Assembly (NCBI RefSeq): GCF_000759855.1
Contig: NZ_JNAI01000004.1
Span: 1-64,000, forward strand
DNA length: 64,000 nt
Reading direction: 5' to 3'
From: Prochlorococcus marinus str. MIT 9107
GTDB lineage: Bacteria > Cyanobacteriota > Cyanobacteriia > PCC-6307 > Cyanobiaceae
Shown piece by piece: positions 1 through 9,444 of the stretch. The notes under the pieces were generated by a model. The model worked only from the letters and a program-made list of their open reading frames with translations, was not told the DNA's origin and did not search any database. The translations under genes and the position numbers were made by a program. Numbering within the stretch: position 1 is the first letter of the stretch; each line of letters begins with the position of its first letter.

Positions 1-2738
1 TATCAAACAAACCTGATCAAAATACGAACAAGCCTAAAACAAAAAATTTCAATAATAGATCAAATACCCCTGAGCTCGTAGGAGCTCCGATAAGAAGAGA
101 AGATCCTAGAAAGCAAAGTAATAATAAGCAAAATATTTCTTATAAACAAACTTCCCCCAACAGACCTGGTGCTCCTAATAGACCTGGCATACCTAATAGG
201 CCGGGATTAAGAAATATGCCATCAGATCAAGGCAGACCTGGCTCATTTAATAGGCAAGTTAATCCCAATAGAGCTGGTGCTTCCAGCAGGCCTGGCATCC
301 CCAATAGGCCGGGATTAAGAAATAAGCCATCAGATCAAGGCAGACCTGGCTCATTTAATAGGCAAGTTAATCCTAATAGAGCTGGTGCTTCCAACAGGCC
401 TGGTTCTAAATTCAATGGCCAAAAGTCATCTGGGATCAGGAAACCAGTATCACCTAATGAACTTTTACAACTTCAAAAAACTAATAAATCTGAAAAAGAC
501 AAACTAATTTCAAATAACAAAAAAAAACAAAATGTTGAGTCACCTAAGCATAAGGTTAAAGCTCCGAATAGTCGTCCAAATACTGTCCCGAGTTCCAAAA
601 AACCACCTCATAGACCATTTTCAAATAGTTCCAAAAAAACAGGAAGAACAGATTGGGATGATAGCGCAAAATTAGATGCATTAAGAAATAAAAGTCCCCA
701 AAAACAAAGACAGAAGGTTCACATTATTGGTGATAATGAGGATTCATTAACATCTGAAACCAGTGGATACTCAGGAGAGAAAATTTCAATATTATCAGCT
801 AGTTTGGCGCGTCCAAAAAAAGAAAAGTCTGATGAGGCTAAATCTCAAAAATCTATAAAACAATTTAAGAAGAAGAAAAAAGAGACCACAAGACAAAGAC
901 AAAAAAGAAGAGCTTTGGAATTAAAGGCTGCTAAAGAAGCCAAGCAAGTAAGACCTGAGATGATAATAGTTCCCGAAGATAATTTAACAGTTCAAGAATT
1001 AGCTGATAAATTAAGTCTTGAAAGTTCTGAAATAATCAAATCTCTTTTCTTTAAAGGAATAACGGCGACTGTAACTCAATCACTTGACTTGACAACTATC
1101 GAGACAGTAGCAGAAGAATTTGGAGTACCTGTTTTGCAAGATGATATCCAAGAAGCCGCTGAAAAAACTGTAGATATGATTGAATCTGAGGATATTGATA
1201 ATTTAATAAAAAGGCCCCCTGTCATTACAGTAATGGGTCATGTAGATCATGGTAAAACAAGTCTTTTAGATTCCATTAGAAAATCAAGAGTAGCTTCAGG
1301 AGAGGCAGGAGGTATAACTCAACATATAGGAGCTTATCAAGTTGAATTTGAACATGAATCTAAAAAGAAAAAATTAACTTTTCTTGATACCCCCGGTCAT
1401 GAAGCTTTTACAGCAATGAGAGCAAGGGGTACAAAAGTTACTGATGTAGCTGTTCTTGTTGTGGCGGCAGATGATGGTTGCAGACCCCAAACACTTGAAG
1501 CCATTAGTCATGCAAGAGCTGCAAAAGTACCAATTGTGGTTGCAATAAACAAAATTGATAAAGAAGGGGCCTCTCCAGAAAGAGTTAAGCAAGAACTATC
1601 AGAAAAAGATTTAATTGCTGAAGATTGGGGCGGAGATACTGTGATGGTTCCAGTTAGTGCAATTAAAAAAGAAAATATTGATAAATTGCTCGAAATGATT
1701 GTATTAGTTTCAGAAGTTGAAGATCTACAAGCCAATCCTGACAGAGCTGCCAAAGGAACTGTCATTGAAGCTCACCTTGATAAAGCTAAAGGTCCCGTAG
1801 CCACTTTATTAGTACAAAATGGTACCTTGAAATCTGGAGATGTTTTAGCTGCAGGTTCAGTTCTTGGAAAAATTAGAGCAATGGTTGATGAACATGGCAA
1901 TAGAATCAAAGAAGCAGGACCATCCTTCCCCGTAGAAGCACTAGGATTCAGTGAAGTCCCAACAGCAGGTGATGAATTTGAAGTCTACCCTGATGAAAAA
2001 ACTGCCAGAGCTATTGTAGGAGATAGAGCTACTGATGCTCGAGCGACAAAATTAGCTCAACAAATGGCCTCTAGGAGAGTTAGCTTATCATCTTTATCAA
2101 CTCAAGCAAATGATGGAGAACTAAAAGAATTAAATTTAATTCTTAAAGCTGATGTTCAAGGTAGTGTTGAAGCAATATTGGGATCTCTAGAACAATTACC
2201 AAAAAATGAAGTGCAAGTCAGAGTGCTGCTTTCTGCTCCAGGAGAAATAACTGAAACAGATATAGATCTCGCAGCTGCATCCGGGTCAGTGATCATTGGG
2301 TTCAACACTTCATTAGCGTCTGGAGCAAAGAAAGCGGCTGATGCTAATGATGTTGATATAAGAGAATATGAAGTAATCTATAAGCTCTTAGAAGATATTC
2401 AGTTAGCTATGGAAGGTTTACTCGAACCCGATCTTGTCGAAGAATCATTAGGCCAAGCTGAAGTTCGAGCGACTTTCGCAGTCGGTAAAGGAGCTATCGC
2501 TGGATGTTATATACAGACTGGTAAATTACAAAGGAATTGTTCTCTTAGAGTTATTAGATCAGACAAAGTAATTTTTGAAGGTAATTTAGACTCTTTAAAA
2601 AGGTCTAAAGATGATGTAAAAGAGGTAAATACAGGATTTGAATGTGGAGTTGGATGCGATAAATTCTCTTCCTGGAATGAAGGTGACATAATCGAAGCAT
2701 TCAAATTTGTTACTAAAAAAAGGACTTTAAAACAATAA
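1..2738 (+). CDS. infB: Translation initiation factor IF-2, 5' end outside window
   Basis: GTPase that brings initiator tRNA to the 30S subunit. The frame is open to the left edge (first complete codon at position 3), so the true start lies outside. The visible N-terminal part is a low-complexity linker rich in Asn, Arg, Pro and Gly with an internal 36-residue tandem repeat, then a Lys/Arg-rich stretch. An IF2 N-domain-like segment (around 960-1150) precedes the G domain, which shows GHVDHGKTS near 1230, DTPGHEAF near 1387 and NKID near 1548. Beta-barrel and IF2-C domains follow to the TAA. The catalytic core is complete and ordinary; only the linker is unusual. Next to it on the opposite strand is a small membrane protein gene ending 16 bases away. 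Confidence 0.97.
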   Translation, partial: SNKPDQNTNKPKTKNFNNRSNTPELVGAPIRREDPRKQSNNKQNISYKQTSPNRPGAPNRPGIPNRPGLRNMPSDQGRPGSFNRQVNPNRAGASSRPGIPNRPGLRNKPSDQGRPGSFNRQVNPNRAGASNRPGSKFNGQKSSGIRKPVSPNELLQLQKTNKSEKDKLISNNKKKQNVESPKHKVKAPNSRPNTVPSSKKPPHRPFSNSSKKTGRTDWDDSAKLDALRNKSPQKQRQKVHIIGDNEDSLTSETSGYSGEKISILSASLARPKKEKSDEAKSQKSIKQFKKKKKETTRQRQKRRALELKAAKEAKQVRPEMIIVPEDNLTVQELADKLSLESSEIIKSLFFKGITATVTQSLDLTTIETVAEEFGVPVLQDDIQEAAEKTVDMIESEDIDNLIKRPPVITVMGHVDHGKTSLLDSIRKSRVASGEAGGITQHIGAYQVEFEHESKKKKLTFLDTPGHEAFTAMRARGTKVTDVAVLVVAADDGCRPQTLEAISHARAAKVPIVVAINKIDKEGASPERVKQELSEKDLIAEDWGGDTVMVPVSAIKKENIDKLLEMIVLVSEVEDLQANPDRAAKGTVIEAHLDKAKGPVATLLVQNGTLKSGDVLAAGSVLGKIRAMVDEHGNRIKEAGPSFPVEALGFSEVPTAGDEFEVYPDEKTARAIVGDRATDARATKLAQQMASRRVSLSSLSTQANDGELKELNLILKADVQGSVEAILGSLEQLPKNEVQVRVLLSAPGEITETDIDLAAASGSVIIGFNTSLASGAKKAADANDVDIREYEVIYKLLEDIQLAMEGLLEPDLVEESLGQAEVRATFAVGKGAIAGCYIQTGKLQRNCSLRVIRSDKVIFEGNLDSLKRSKDDVKEVNTGFECGVGCDKFSSWNEGDIIEAFKFVTKKRTLKQ
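186..401 (+). repeat. 108-bp tandem duplication inside infB linker
   Basis: Two adjacent units, 186-293 and 294-401, differ at about five positions over 108 bases. They keep the reading frame, so each encodes 36 residues beginning [10 protein letters not shown] and ending in RP. Shorter NRPG-type units flank them (about 160-186 and from 402), so the whole linker looks built from NRPG repeats. Confidence 0.92.
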
Positions 2739-2754
2739 TTAAATATTTAACTTC

Positions 2755-2991
2755 TTAATCTTTATTCCTATCAAAAAATAATAAAGTGGGAAATATTACA
2801 CAGGCTCCCAACTGTATTAGAAGGCTATTTTGCTGTAATTCAGTTCCGCTCGCAATTCTGGAAAGCATTATTATTAGTCCAAAAAATGCAGAACTACTAA
2901 AGGCTATCCACAATATTCTCCTTAAGCCCTTGAAAGGAGCTTGGGATTCCTTTAATAACTTCTTTTTTAATTCAGGATCTACTTTTGACAT
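2755..2991 (-). CDS. Small DUF3493-like membrane protein
   Basis: A 78-residue protein with a charged N-terminus (VDPELKKKLLKE, then APFKGLRR) and two hydrophobic segments, about residues 28-45 and 57-73. The PELxxxLxxEAxAPFRGLRR-type start and two membrane spans match what I remember of DUF3493, a cyanobacterial and plastid family sometimes linked to photosystem II assembly. That functional link is from the family, not from this sequence. The frame extends four codons upstream to a TTG at 3003, but the ATG at 2991 (MSKVDPE) is preferred. It is convergent with infB, and its start lies 55 bases from tRNA-Thr. Confidence 0.72.
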   Translation of the reverse strand: MSKVDPELKKKLLKESQAPFKGLRRILWIAFSSSAFFGLIIMLSRIASGTELQQNSLLIQLGACVIFPTLLFFDRNKD

Positions 2992-3026
2992 AAATTCTTT
3001 CAATTATAAAATTAAGTCTATATGAA

Positions 3027-3046
3027 AATATCAATATTTTGATATT
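3027..3046. repeat. Perfect inverted repeat abutting tRNA-Thr
   Basis: AATATCAA TATT TTGATATT has 8-bp arms with a 4-base spacer, and its last base is the one before the tRNA. It could form a hairpin in the tRNA 5' leader or be a protein site. It is all A/T apart from one C and one G, so a chance origin is possible. Confidence 0.6.
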
Positions 3047-3118
3047 GCCGATATAGCTCAGCGGTAGAGCAACTGTCTCGTAAACAGTAGGTCATTGGTT
3101 CAATTCCAATTATCGGCA
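3047..3118 (+). tRNA. tRNA-Thr (anticodon CGT)
   Basis: The acceptor stem pairs GCCGATA (3047-3053) with TATCGGC (3111-3117), with discriminator A at 3118. The D arm is GCTC-AGCGGTA-GAGC. The anticodon stem is ACTGT/ACAGT with loop CTCGTAA, anticodon CGT at 3079-3081, reading ACG. The T arm carries GGTTCAATTCC. No CCA is encoded. A glycosyltransferase gene starts 25 bases downstream. Confidence 0.96.
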
Positions 3119-3143
3119 TTTCAAGAGCAAATTTAAATCAAGA

Positions 3144-4697
3144 ATGATTAATAAAATTTCAAAGTTTAAACATCTTTTAAAACTACTTATTTTTATACCT
3201 CTTATATTTTCTTTGGGAAAAAGAAGTTATATTGCTTTTGATGAAGGATTTTATGCACTACAAGCTAGATGGATATTGGATAAAGGTAACTGGACAATTC
3301 CTCTTTGGTGGGATGAATATGTTTTAGATAGAACAATAGGAATACAGTTCCTAATTGCAAAGTCACAAGAAATCTTAGGTAAAAATATGTTTTCCGCATA
3401 CCTACCCACAACAGTTGCTGCAATATTGATGATATTAATAACTTATAAATTACATGAAGAATTTTTTAGTAAAAAATATGCAATTGTATCTCCACTAATA
3501 CTCTCTACTACATATCTATGGTTTGACTACTCACACTTAGCGACTCAAGATATTATTTTTTCATGTTTAGTAAGTATTGGAATATTTTCTTTAGTCAAAA
3601 TAAAAAGTAAAGATAACAAACTATATATTCTGCTTTTTGGAATTTGGATTGGTTTAGCTTTTATGATGAAAACTTTTTTAGTATTTGTACCTTTATTTTC
3701 ACTTTTACCATATTTTTTTATAAAAAAGAAAATTTTATCCAGCAAATTCTTTTGGCTTGGACTATTAGTTGGATTTATTCCTTATATATTATGGTCGTTA
3801 TCTATTAACCCATATCTAGAGAAAAATATTATTTTTTACTTGGTTGAAAAGTTTAACTCTCTATCTAATAAAAATACTTTTACAAATCCTTTCTATTATT
3901 ATTTGTGGAATATTCCCGCAACTTTTCTGCCTTGGAGTTTTTTCGCGATTATTGGCACAATATGCAACATATCTCAAAGTAAAGAAAATAAATATATACT
4001 TACTTATTTCCCCATAATAGTAATAGCAACTCTGAGTATTTTCTCTACGAAAACGCCCTACTATACTCTTCAAATCTCATCTATTTTTTCATTAAATGCT
4101 TATGTAGGAATAAAATTATTGTTTAATTCTAAAAGATATAGTCAAATTATCATATTTATCACTTCAAAAATAATTCCATTATTTATATTCTCTCTAACTT
4201 TCACATATTATTTTTTCTTTAAAGATACAATTAACTTTAATTCTACGGAAAATACATTTCTAATTCTTGGATTTGTATTTTTTGGGCTATCTTGGTCATT
4301 CATAAAGCAAAAAAACTCATTCAAAGAAATACTAATAATACTCATAATTGGGCCTTACTTATTAACTTCATTTGTTTTGCAATCAGGATTATTCACTGAT
4401 AGATCAAGAGAACTAAGAGAAAAAATGGAATACGTATCATCTCTTAATATCGTAAAAAATAAACCGATAAACGTCGATAAAAGTGGAATAACAAATTCTA
4501 AATCTCAATCAAAAATCATAAGAATTTCGTTATTAACTCCTAAACTAGGTAAAGGGTTAGAAAGTATTGATGAGTTAAACAAATCAGAATTAGCATGGTC
4601 GACTGGATTTAAAAAAATAAAAAATAATAATTATGCTTATGAAGTTATATACGAAAATGATATTTTAAAACCATGGAAATTAGTATTAAAAAAGTAG
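3144..4697 (+). CDS. GT39/ArnT-like polytopic membrane glycosyltransferase
   Basis: A 517-residue integral membrane protein with about ten hydrophobic segments. The N-terminal DEGFYALQARWILDKG, an acidic DE pair in the first outer loop followed by the W of an aromatic cluster, is the hallmark of the PMT/ArnT family. Those enzymes use a polyprenyl-phosphate sugar as donor on the outer face of the membrane. The C-terminal ~100 residues are a soluble domain. The adjacent GT2 gene could supply the polyprenyl-linked donor, but this is inference from proximity. Acceptor and sugar cannot be read from the sequence. The ATG at 3144 follows tRNA-Thr closely. Confidence 0.83.
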   Translation: MINKISKFKHLLKLLIFIPLIFSLGKRSYIAFDEGFYALQARWILDKGNWTIPLWWDEYVLDRTIGIQFLIAKSQEILGKNMFSAYLPTTVAAILMILITYKLHEEFFSKKYAIVSPLILSTTYLWFDYSHLATQDIIFSCLVSIGIFSLVKIKSKDNKLYILLFGIWIGLAFMMKTFLVFVPLFSLLPYFFIKKKILSSKFFWLGLLVGFIPYILWSLSINPYLEKNIIFYLVEKFNSLSNKNTFTNPFYYYLWNIPATFLPWSFFAIIGTICNISQSKENKYILTYFPIIVIATLSIFSTKTPYYTLQISSIFSLNAYVGIKLLFNSKRYSQIIIFITSKIIPLFIFSLTFTYYFFFKDTINFNSTENTFLILGFVFFGLSWSFIKQKNSFKEILIILIIGPYLLTSFVLQSGLFTDRSRELREKMEYVSSLNIVKNKPINVDKSGITNSKSQSKIIRISLLTPKLGKGLESIDELNKSELAWSTGFKKIKNNNYAYEVIYENDILKPWKLVLKK

Positions 4698-4742
4698 ATA
4701 ATCCATATATAATAAGATGTCTTTTGTAATCTTTATAAATTA

Positions 4743-5834
4743 ATGAAATCTTTTAATAGTTGGAATTTAACTAATAATAACCTTCATCAATTATTCAAAG
4801 ATAATAATGAATTTATTTCCATTAAAGTCAGAGGTAATACTTGGGAACCAATCACTAGATGGCTAAGATTAGATTCAAGAATTTTTAGAGAAACTACTAG
4901 CAAAGCAAGAATAACTTTATGCGATATTGAATCTCTAGCAGAAATTTATAACTATAGATCAATTAGATGGAAAGCAAAAAAATTAACTCCTTTGCCTACT
5001 AAGGTGATTCCACAATCTTTAAAAAATATTTTTCGCAAAATACCAATCATAAAACAACTTGCCTACGAACTAGAAATAGTTTTTTATAAATATAGTGAAA
5101 ATATCTCTGAACATTTAATATCAATTCTTATTCCTGCAAGAAATGAGGCTGGTAATAAAGAACTTTTAATTAACGCATTAAATAAATTCAAAAATATCCC
5201 CAATCAATTAGAAATCATATTTGTTGAAGGAAATAGCGATGATAATACATATGATATGTTGAGAGAGTTAAAAGAAAATTTCTCAAATTTCTTCAAGATA
5301 TCTCTTTTAAAACAAACCTCTAAAGGAAAAAAAAATGCAGTTGTAGAGGGATTTAATATTTCTTCAGGTGAAACCCTCGCCATAATTGATAGCGATTTTA
5401 CTGTAGATATTGATGACAGTATTGCAGCAATTATGGAATCAACCAAAAATAAAAATATCCTAATTAATTGCGCCCGTACAACTTTCCCAATGGAAAAAGA
5501 TGCAATGAGATGGGCAAATTATATAGGAAATAGACTATTTGCAATATTTTTATCAATTCTCATAAATAAACCTATATCAGATTCACTTTGCGGAACAAAA
5601 GTTTTTTCAAGAAAGTTCTTTAAACTTATGAAACAAAACGGAAGTTGGGATTCCAAGTCTGACCCATTTGGAGACTTTACAATAATATTTGAAGCGGCAA
5701 ACAATAATATTAAAATACTTAATTATCCTGTTAGATATTATGCTAGAAAGTCTGGTGCGCCAAATATATCTAGATGGATAGATGGATTAAAACTACTCAG
5801 AGTATGCTGGATTTATATGATTTCTGATATTTAA
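4743..5834 (+). CDS. GT2 glycosyltransferase with N-terminal methyltransferase remnant
   Basis: A 363-residue protein. The GT2 domain starts near residue 123 (ISILIPARNEAGN), followed by EIIFVEGNSDDNT, the DSD metal site in AIIDSDFT, then CGTKVFSRKFFK and DPFGDFTIIFEAA, typical of polyprenyl-phosphate sugar synthases of the DPM type. The first ~120 residues (NTWEPITRWLRL, DIESLAEIYNY, LTPLPTKVIP) resemble the C-terminal half of the class I methyltransferase domain that precedes this GT2 type in longer bacterial fusions. The SAM-binding half (glycine-rich loop) is absent, and nothing upstream up to 4697 encodes it. The resemblance is from memory. The gene starts 45 bases after the GT39 gene. 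Confidence 0.8.
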   Translation: MKSFNSWNLTNNNLHQLFKDNNEFISIKVRGNTWEPITRWLRLDSRIFRETTSKARITLCDIESLAEIYNYRSIRWKAKKLTPLPTKVIPQSLKNIFRKIPIIKQLAYELEIVFYKYSENISEHLISILIPARNEAGNKELLINALNKFKNIPNQLEIIFVEGNSDDNTYDMLRELKENFSNFFKISLLKQTSKGKKNAVVEGFNISSGETLAIIDSDFTVDIDDSIAAIMESTKNKNILINCARTTFPMEKDAMRWANYIGNRLFAIFLSILINKPISDSLCGTKVFSRKFFKLMKQNGSWDSKSDPFGDFTIIFEAANNNIKILNYPVRYYARKSGAPNISRWIDGLKLLRVCWIYMISDI

Positions 5835-5940
5835 ATTTAACAAAATTTTCATTATTATTTTTTAAGGATTTTTAATTTCTCCAAATTAGTAATAAAGTAG
5901 TTAGATTCTTAAGGAAATAAATTCATTAAAATTTCATGGC

Positions 5941-7560
5941 ATGAATTTTAATTTCGAATTCAAAAAATTAAATAAAAAAATTTACCAAAGAAATCATTAT
6001 GAGAAAGTTCTTACTGTAAGACTTCCATGTAATCCAATATTTCCAATAGGACCTGTTTACTTAGCAGACCATCTTCATAAATGTTTTCCAAATATAGAAC
6101 AACAATTTATTGATCTCGCAATAGTTCCATCTAATAAAGTTTCAAAATATTTAGCTAGAAAAATTGATCAATTTAGGCCTCATCTAATTATTTTTTCATG
6201 GAGAGATATTCAAATTTATGCACCTGTCGATGGAAGAAGTGGGAATCCCCTACAAAACTCTTTTGAAGTTTTCTATTCAAGAAATATCCTTAAAAAAATT
6301 AGAGGTTCATGGGGAGGATTACAATTAATTGCATCTCACTATGGAGAAATATATAGAAATACTTCCTTAGTGAAAATGGGACTAAAAAGAGCACAAAAAT
6401 ACAACAAAGATATAAGAGTAATTTTAGGAGGTGGAGCTGTTAGTGTCTTCTATGAACAATTAGGAAATCTATTACCAAAAGGAACCGTTATTTCTGTTGG
6501 AGAAGGGGAAAATCTTATAGAGAAAATTATTAGAGGAGACTCTATTGAGCAAGAAAGATGTTATCTTGCTGGACAAAAACCCCGGGAAAAATTAATACAC
6601 GAACAACCTTTAGGCACTATCAAAACTGCCTGCAACTATAAATATATTAAATCCATATGGCCAGAATTCGATTGGTATATAGAAGGTGGGGATTACTATG
6701 TAGGGGTACAAACAAAAAGAGGTTGTCCTCATAATTGCTGTTTTTGTGTTTATACAGTTGTAGAAGGCAAACAGGTTCGTGTTAATCCTATAAACGAAGT
6801 AATTAAAGAAATGAAGCAATTATATGATCTTGGAGTCAGGGGATTTTGGTTTACAGATGCTCAGTTTATTCCAGCCAAAAAAAATATTGAAGATGCCAAA
6901 ACACTTTTGCGAGCTATTAAAGACCAAGGTTGGAATGATATTAATTGGGCTGCATATATCAGAGCGGATAATATTGACGATGAGTTAGCTCAGCTTATGG
7001 TTGATACAGGTATGAGCTATTTTGAAATAGGCATTACTTCAGGATCTCAAGAACTTGTTAGAAAAATGAGATTAGCATATGACCTTGAAACAGTATTAAA
7101 TAATTGCAGAATGCTAGTTAAATCAGGTTTCAAGAAGCATGTTTCAGTAAATTATTCATTTAATGTTTTTGATGAAACTCCAAGCACCATAAGACAAACA
7201 ATTGCTTACCATAGAGAATTAGAAAATATTTTTGGTAAAGGCTTAGTTGACCCAGCTATATTCTTTATAGGTTTACAACCTCATACTCTTCTTGAGAAAT
7301 ACGCCTTAGATCATAAAATCTTAAAGCCGAATTATAATCCAATGAGCATGATGCCTTGGACTGCGAGAAAACTCCTATGGAATCCAGGCTCCTTAGGTAA
7401 AAAACTTGGTCAAGTTTGCTTAGAAGCTTTTGATAATCCAGAAGATGAATTTGGTAAAACAGTTATAAACATTCTTGAGAGAGAATATGGAAAGTCTTCC
7501 TTAGGAGAATCTTTAAGAGTCCGTCCCTTATTAGAGAGAAAAATAGCTCATTCGAAATAA
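5941..7560 (+). CDS. B12-binding radical SAM protein, function unknown
   Basis: A 539-residue protein. The N-terminal ~210 residues form a cobalamin-binding-like Rossmann domain (PIFPIGPVYLADHL, RVILGGGAVSVF, GEGENLIEKI). The radical SAM CxxxCxxC is C262, C266, C269 (GCPHNCCFC), followed by the barrel (GFWFTDAQFI, YFEIGITSGSQ) and a C-terminal tail. Enzymes of this layout often methylate unactivated carbons or rearrange skeletons, but I cannot name the substrate. It lies 106 bases after the GT2 gene on the same strand, which may place it in the same surface-lipid or glycan process (inference). Its start codon ATG follows directly after a GGC at 5940. Confidence 0.85.
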   Translation: MNFNFEFKKLNKKIYQRNHYEKVLTVRLPCNPIFPIGPVYLADHLHKCFPNIEQQFIDLAIVPSNKVSKYLARKIDQFRPHLIIFSWRDIQIYAPVDGRSGNPLQNSFEVFYSRNILKKIRGSWGGLQLIASHYGEIYRNTSLVKMGLKRAQKYNKDIRVILGGGAVSVFYEQLGNLLPKGTVISVGEGENLIEKIIRGDSIEQERCYLAGQKPREKLIHEQPLGTIKTACNYKYIKSIWPEFDWYIEGGDYYVGVQTKRGCPHNCCFCVYTVVEGKQVRVNPINEVIKEMKQLYDLGVRGFWFTDAQFIPAKKNIEDAKTLLRAIKDQGWNDINWAAYIRADNIDDELAQLMVDTGMSYFEIGITSGSQELVRKMRLAYDLETVLNNCRMLVKSGFKKHVSVNYSFNVFDETPSTIRQTIAYHRELENIFGKGLVDPAIFFIGLQPHTLLEKYALDHKILKPNYNPMSMMPWTARKLLWNPGSLGKKLGQVCLEAFDNPEDEFGKTVINILEREYGKSSLGESLRVRPLLERKIAHSK

Positions 7561-7575
7561 TAAATTCAAGCTTTA

Positions 7576-7893
7576 TTAATCCTCTTTCTCAATTGAACTA
7601 GAAATTCCTTTGGATTTTAATGATTCTGAATAGAATTCTGCGGGCTCTAGATCACATACAATGACCAAACCAATACCTGTATTGTGGGCCTCTAACATTA
7701 TGGAAATAGCATCTTGCTCACTTAATTGAGGAACAACTTCCCTTAGTGTAATAGTTACATACTCCATAGAATTGACTGGATCATTATGAAGTAAAACCTT
7801 ATATTTTGGAGATTTATTTTTTAACTCAGCAGGTTTTTTTTCAATCACTGCTGAATTATTACTTACGCTTTGTTCTAACTTTATAGATAGCAT
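7576..7893 (-). CDS. clpS: ClpS adaptor of the Clp protease
   Basis: A 105-residue adaptor that delivers N-degron substrates to ClpC-ClpP. The core runs from about residue 30: YKVLLHNDPVNSMEYV contains the conserved N-D pair and the Met-Glu-Tyr segment that form the binding pocket, followed by IMLEAHNTGIGLVIV. The length and the short variable N-terminus fit the family. It ends 15 bases from the convergent radical SAM gene and lies downstream of dapL on the same strand (gap 32 bases). Cyanobacteria usually have two ClpS forms; I cannot tell which this is. Confidence 0.92.
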   Translation of the reverse strand: MLSIKLEQSVSNNSAVIEKKPAELKNKSPKYKVLLHNDPVNSMEYVTITLREVVPQLSEQDAISIMLEAHNTGIGLVIVCDLEPAEFYSESLKSKGISSSIEKED

Positions 7894-7925
7894 TAAATTT
7901 TTAGGAATCTAAATAGTAATTATAA

Positions 7926-9152
7926 TTATATATTAATTATTCTTTCCATTGCATCAATGACATTTAAGCGTGAATTAAATGCTGACAAACGAAAATAACC
8001 CTCTCCTGATAATCCAAATCCACTCCCAGGAGTTCCTACGACGCTAACTTTTTGAAGAAGAAAATCAAAAAAATCCCAAGATGTCATTTGATCAGGAACT
8101 TTGATCCAAATGTAGGGTGCATCATCACCACCGTAAACTTTATATCCTGCAGTCTTAAGTTTATTTTTCATAATTTTTGCATTTTCCATATAAAAATCAA
8201 TTAAATTTCTCACCTGTTGCTTCCCCTCAAGAGAATAAACTGCCTCTGCTCCTCTCTGAACAATGTAACTTACTCCATTGAACTTTGTGGATTGTCGCCT
8301 ATTCCAAAGAGCCCATAAATCTATTTCGTCATTTGTTGAACTGAAACCTGAAAGGTTCTTTGGTATTACTGTATAAGCACATCTTACTCCGGTAAAGCCT
8401 GCATTCTTTGAAAAAGATCTAAATTCAATAGCACAATCCTTTGCTCCTTCAATCTCATATATTGAATGAGGTATATCCTTATCTTGAATAAATGCTTCAT
8501 AAGCTGCATCAAAAAGTATTAAAGATTTGTTTTGCAGAGCATAGTCAACCCACTTTTTCAATTCTTCTTTAGTAATTGTCGCCCCTGTAGGATTATTTGG
8601 AAAACAAAGATATAAAATATCAACTTTATTTTTAGGAAGTTCTGGCAGAAAATTATTATCCTCATTTATTGCAAGATAGGTCAACCCTTGATAAGTGCCA
8701 TTTTCAAGAGCATTTCCAGTTCTTCCAGTCATCACATTACTATCTACATAAACAGGGTAAACAGGATCAGTTACAGCAATGGAATTATCTTTGCCAAGAA
8801 TATCTAAAATATTGCTACTGTCGCATTTCGAACCATCTGAAACAAATATTTCTTCTGGTGAAATTTTACATCCTCTTGCAATAAAATCATTTTCAGATAT
8901 TTTTTCTCTTAGCCAAGAATAACCTTGTTCTGGTCCGTAACCCTTAAAACCTTCAATTGTTCCCATATCATTTAAAGCTTTACCCATAGCATCTCTGCAT
9001 GCTTTAGGTAATGGCTCTGTCACATCTCCTATACCAAGCTTAATGATCTCAGAACTATTATTTGATTGAGAATATATTTTTACCCTTTTAGCAATTTCAG
9101 GAAATAAATAGCCCGCTTTGAGTTTTAAATAATTTTCGTTTACTTGAACCAC
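7926..9152 (-). CDS. dapL: LL-diaminopimelate aminotransferase
   Basis: A 408-residue PLP enzyme that converts tetrahydrodipicolinate to LL-diaminopimelate, the short lysine/peptidoglycan route used by cyanobacteria and plants. It starts [21 protein letters not shown], the family's signature N-terminus. It carries [22 protein letters not shown], and the PLP lysine in [12 protein letters not shown]. It ends with a [10 protein letters not shown] segment. Length matches the family (about 408-411). It is the first gene of a minus-strand pair with clpS, divergent from rne across 292 bases. Confidence 0.96.
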   Translation of the reverse strand: MVQVNENYLKLKAGYLFPEIAKRVKIYSQSNNSSEIIKLGIGDVTEPLPKACRDAMGKALNDMGTIEGFKGYGPEQGYSWLREKISENDFIARGCKISPEEIFVSDGSKCDSSNILDILGKDNSIAVTDPVYPVYVDSNVMTGRTGNALENGTYQGLTYLAINEDNNFLPELPKNKVDILYLCFPNNPTGATITKEELKKWVDYALQNKSLILFDAAYEAFIQDKDIPHSIYEIEGAKDCAIEFRSFSKNAGFTGVRCAYTVIPKNLSGFSSTNDEIDLWALWNRRQSTKFNGVSYIVQRGAEAVYSLEGKQQVRNLIDFYMENAKIMKNKLKTAGYKVYGGDDAPYIWIKVPDQMTSWDFFDFLLQKVSVVGTPGSGFGLSGEGYFRLSAFNSRLNVIDAMERIINI

Positions 9153-9232
9153 TTTAAAAAAAATTTACCCATATATAAGGATAATGGATCAACGTGCTTA
9201 AGTGATGATTAGATGTTAATATTAATTTAGTT

Positions 9233-9310
9233 ATGATTAAATTAAGAGATGATCATAGCTATGAATTCAATTTCGAATTATTTGAACGTCGTCTAAATTT
9301 TTATAGATAG
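9233..9310 (+). other. Possible 25-residue ORF in the rne leader
   Basis: In the 292-base gap between dapL and rne, an ATG opens 25 codons starting MIKLRDDHSYEFNFELFERR and ending NFYR. The composition is charged and aromatic, like a real helical peptide, but there is no clear ribosome binding site and no recognised family. It could be a short upstream ORF of rne or chance. The rest of the gap is A/T-rich; the segment TATAAA near 9360 is a possible -10 for rne, weakly supported. Confidence 0.25.
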
Positions 9311-9444
9311 CACTATCAAACTGCTATTAATTTTAATTGAAAAAGTAACTAATACTAACTATAAAAATTGCTTTCTTAAAAGATAAAAATTTAAATCTTT
9401 ACTTTAGATGATTTTTAAAATACAAACCATCCAGAATCAATTAT

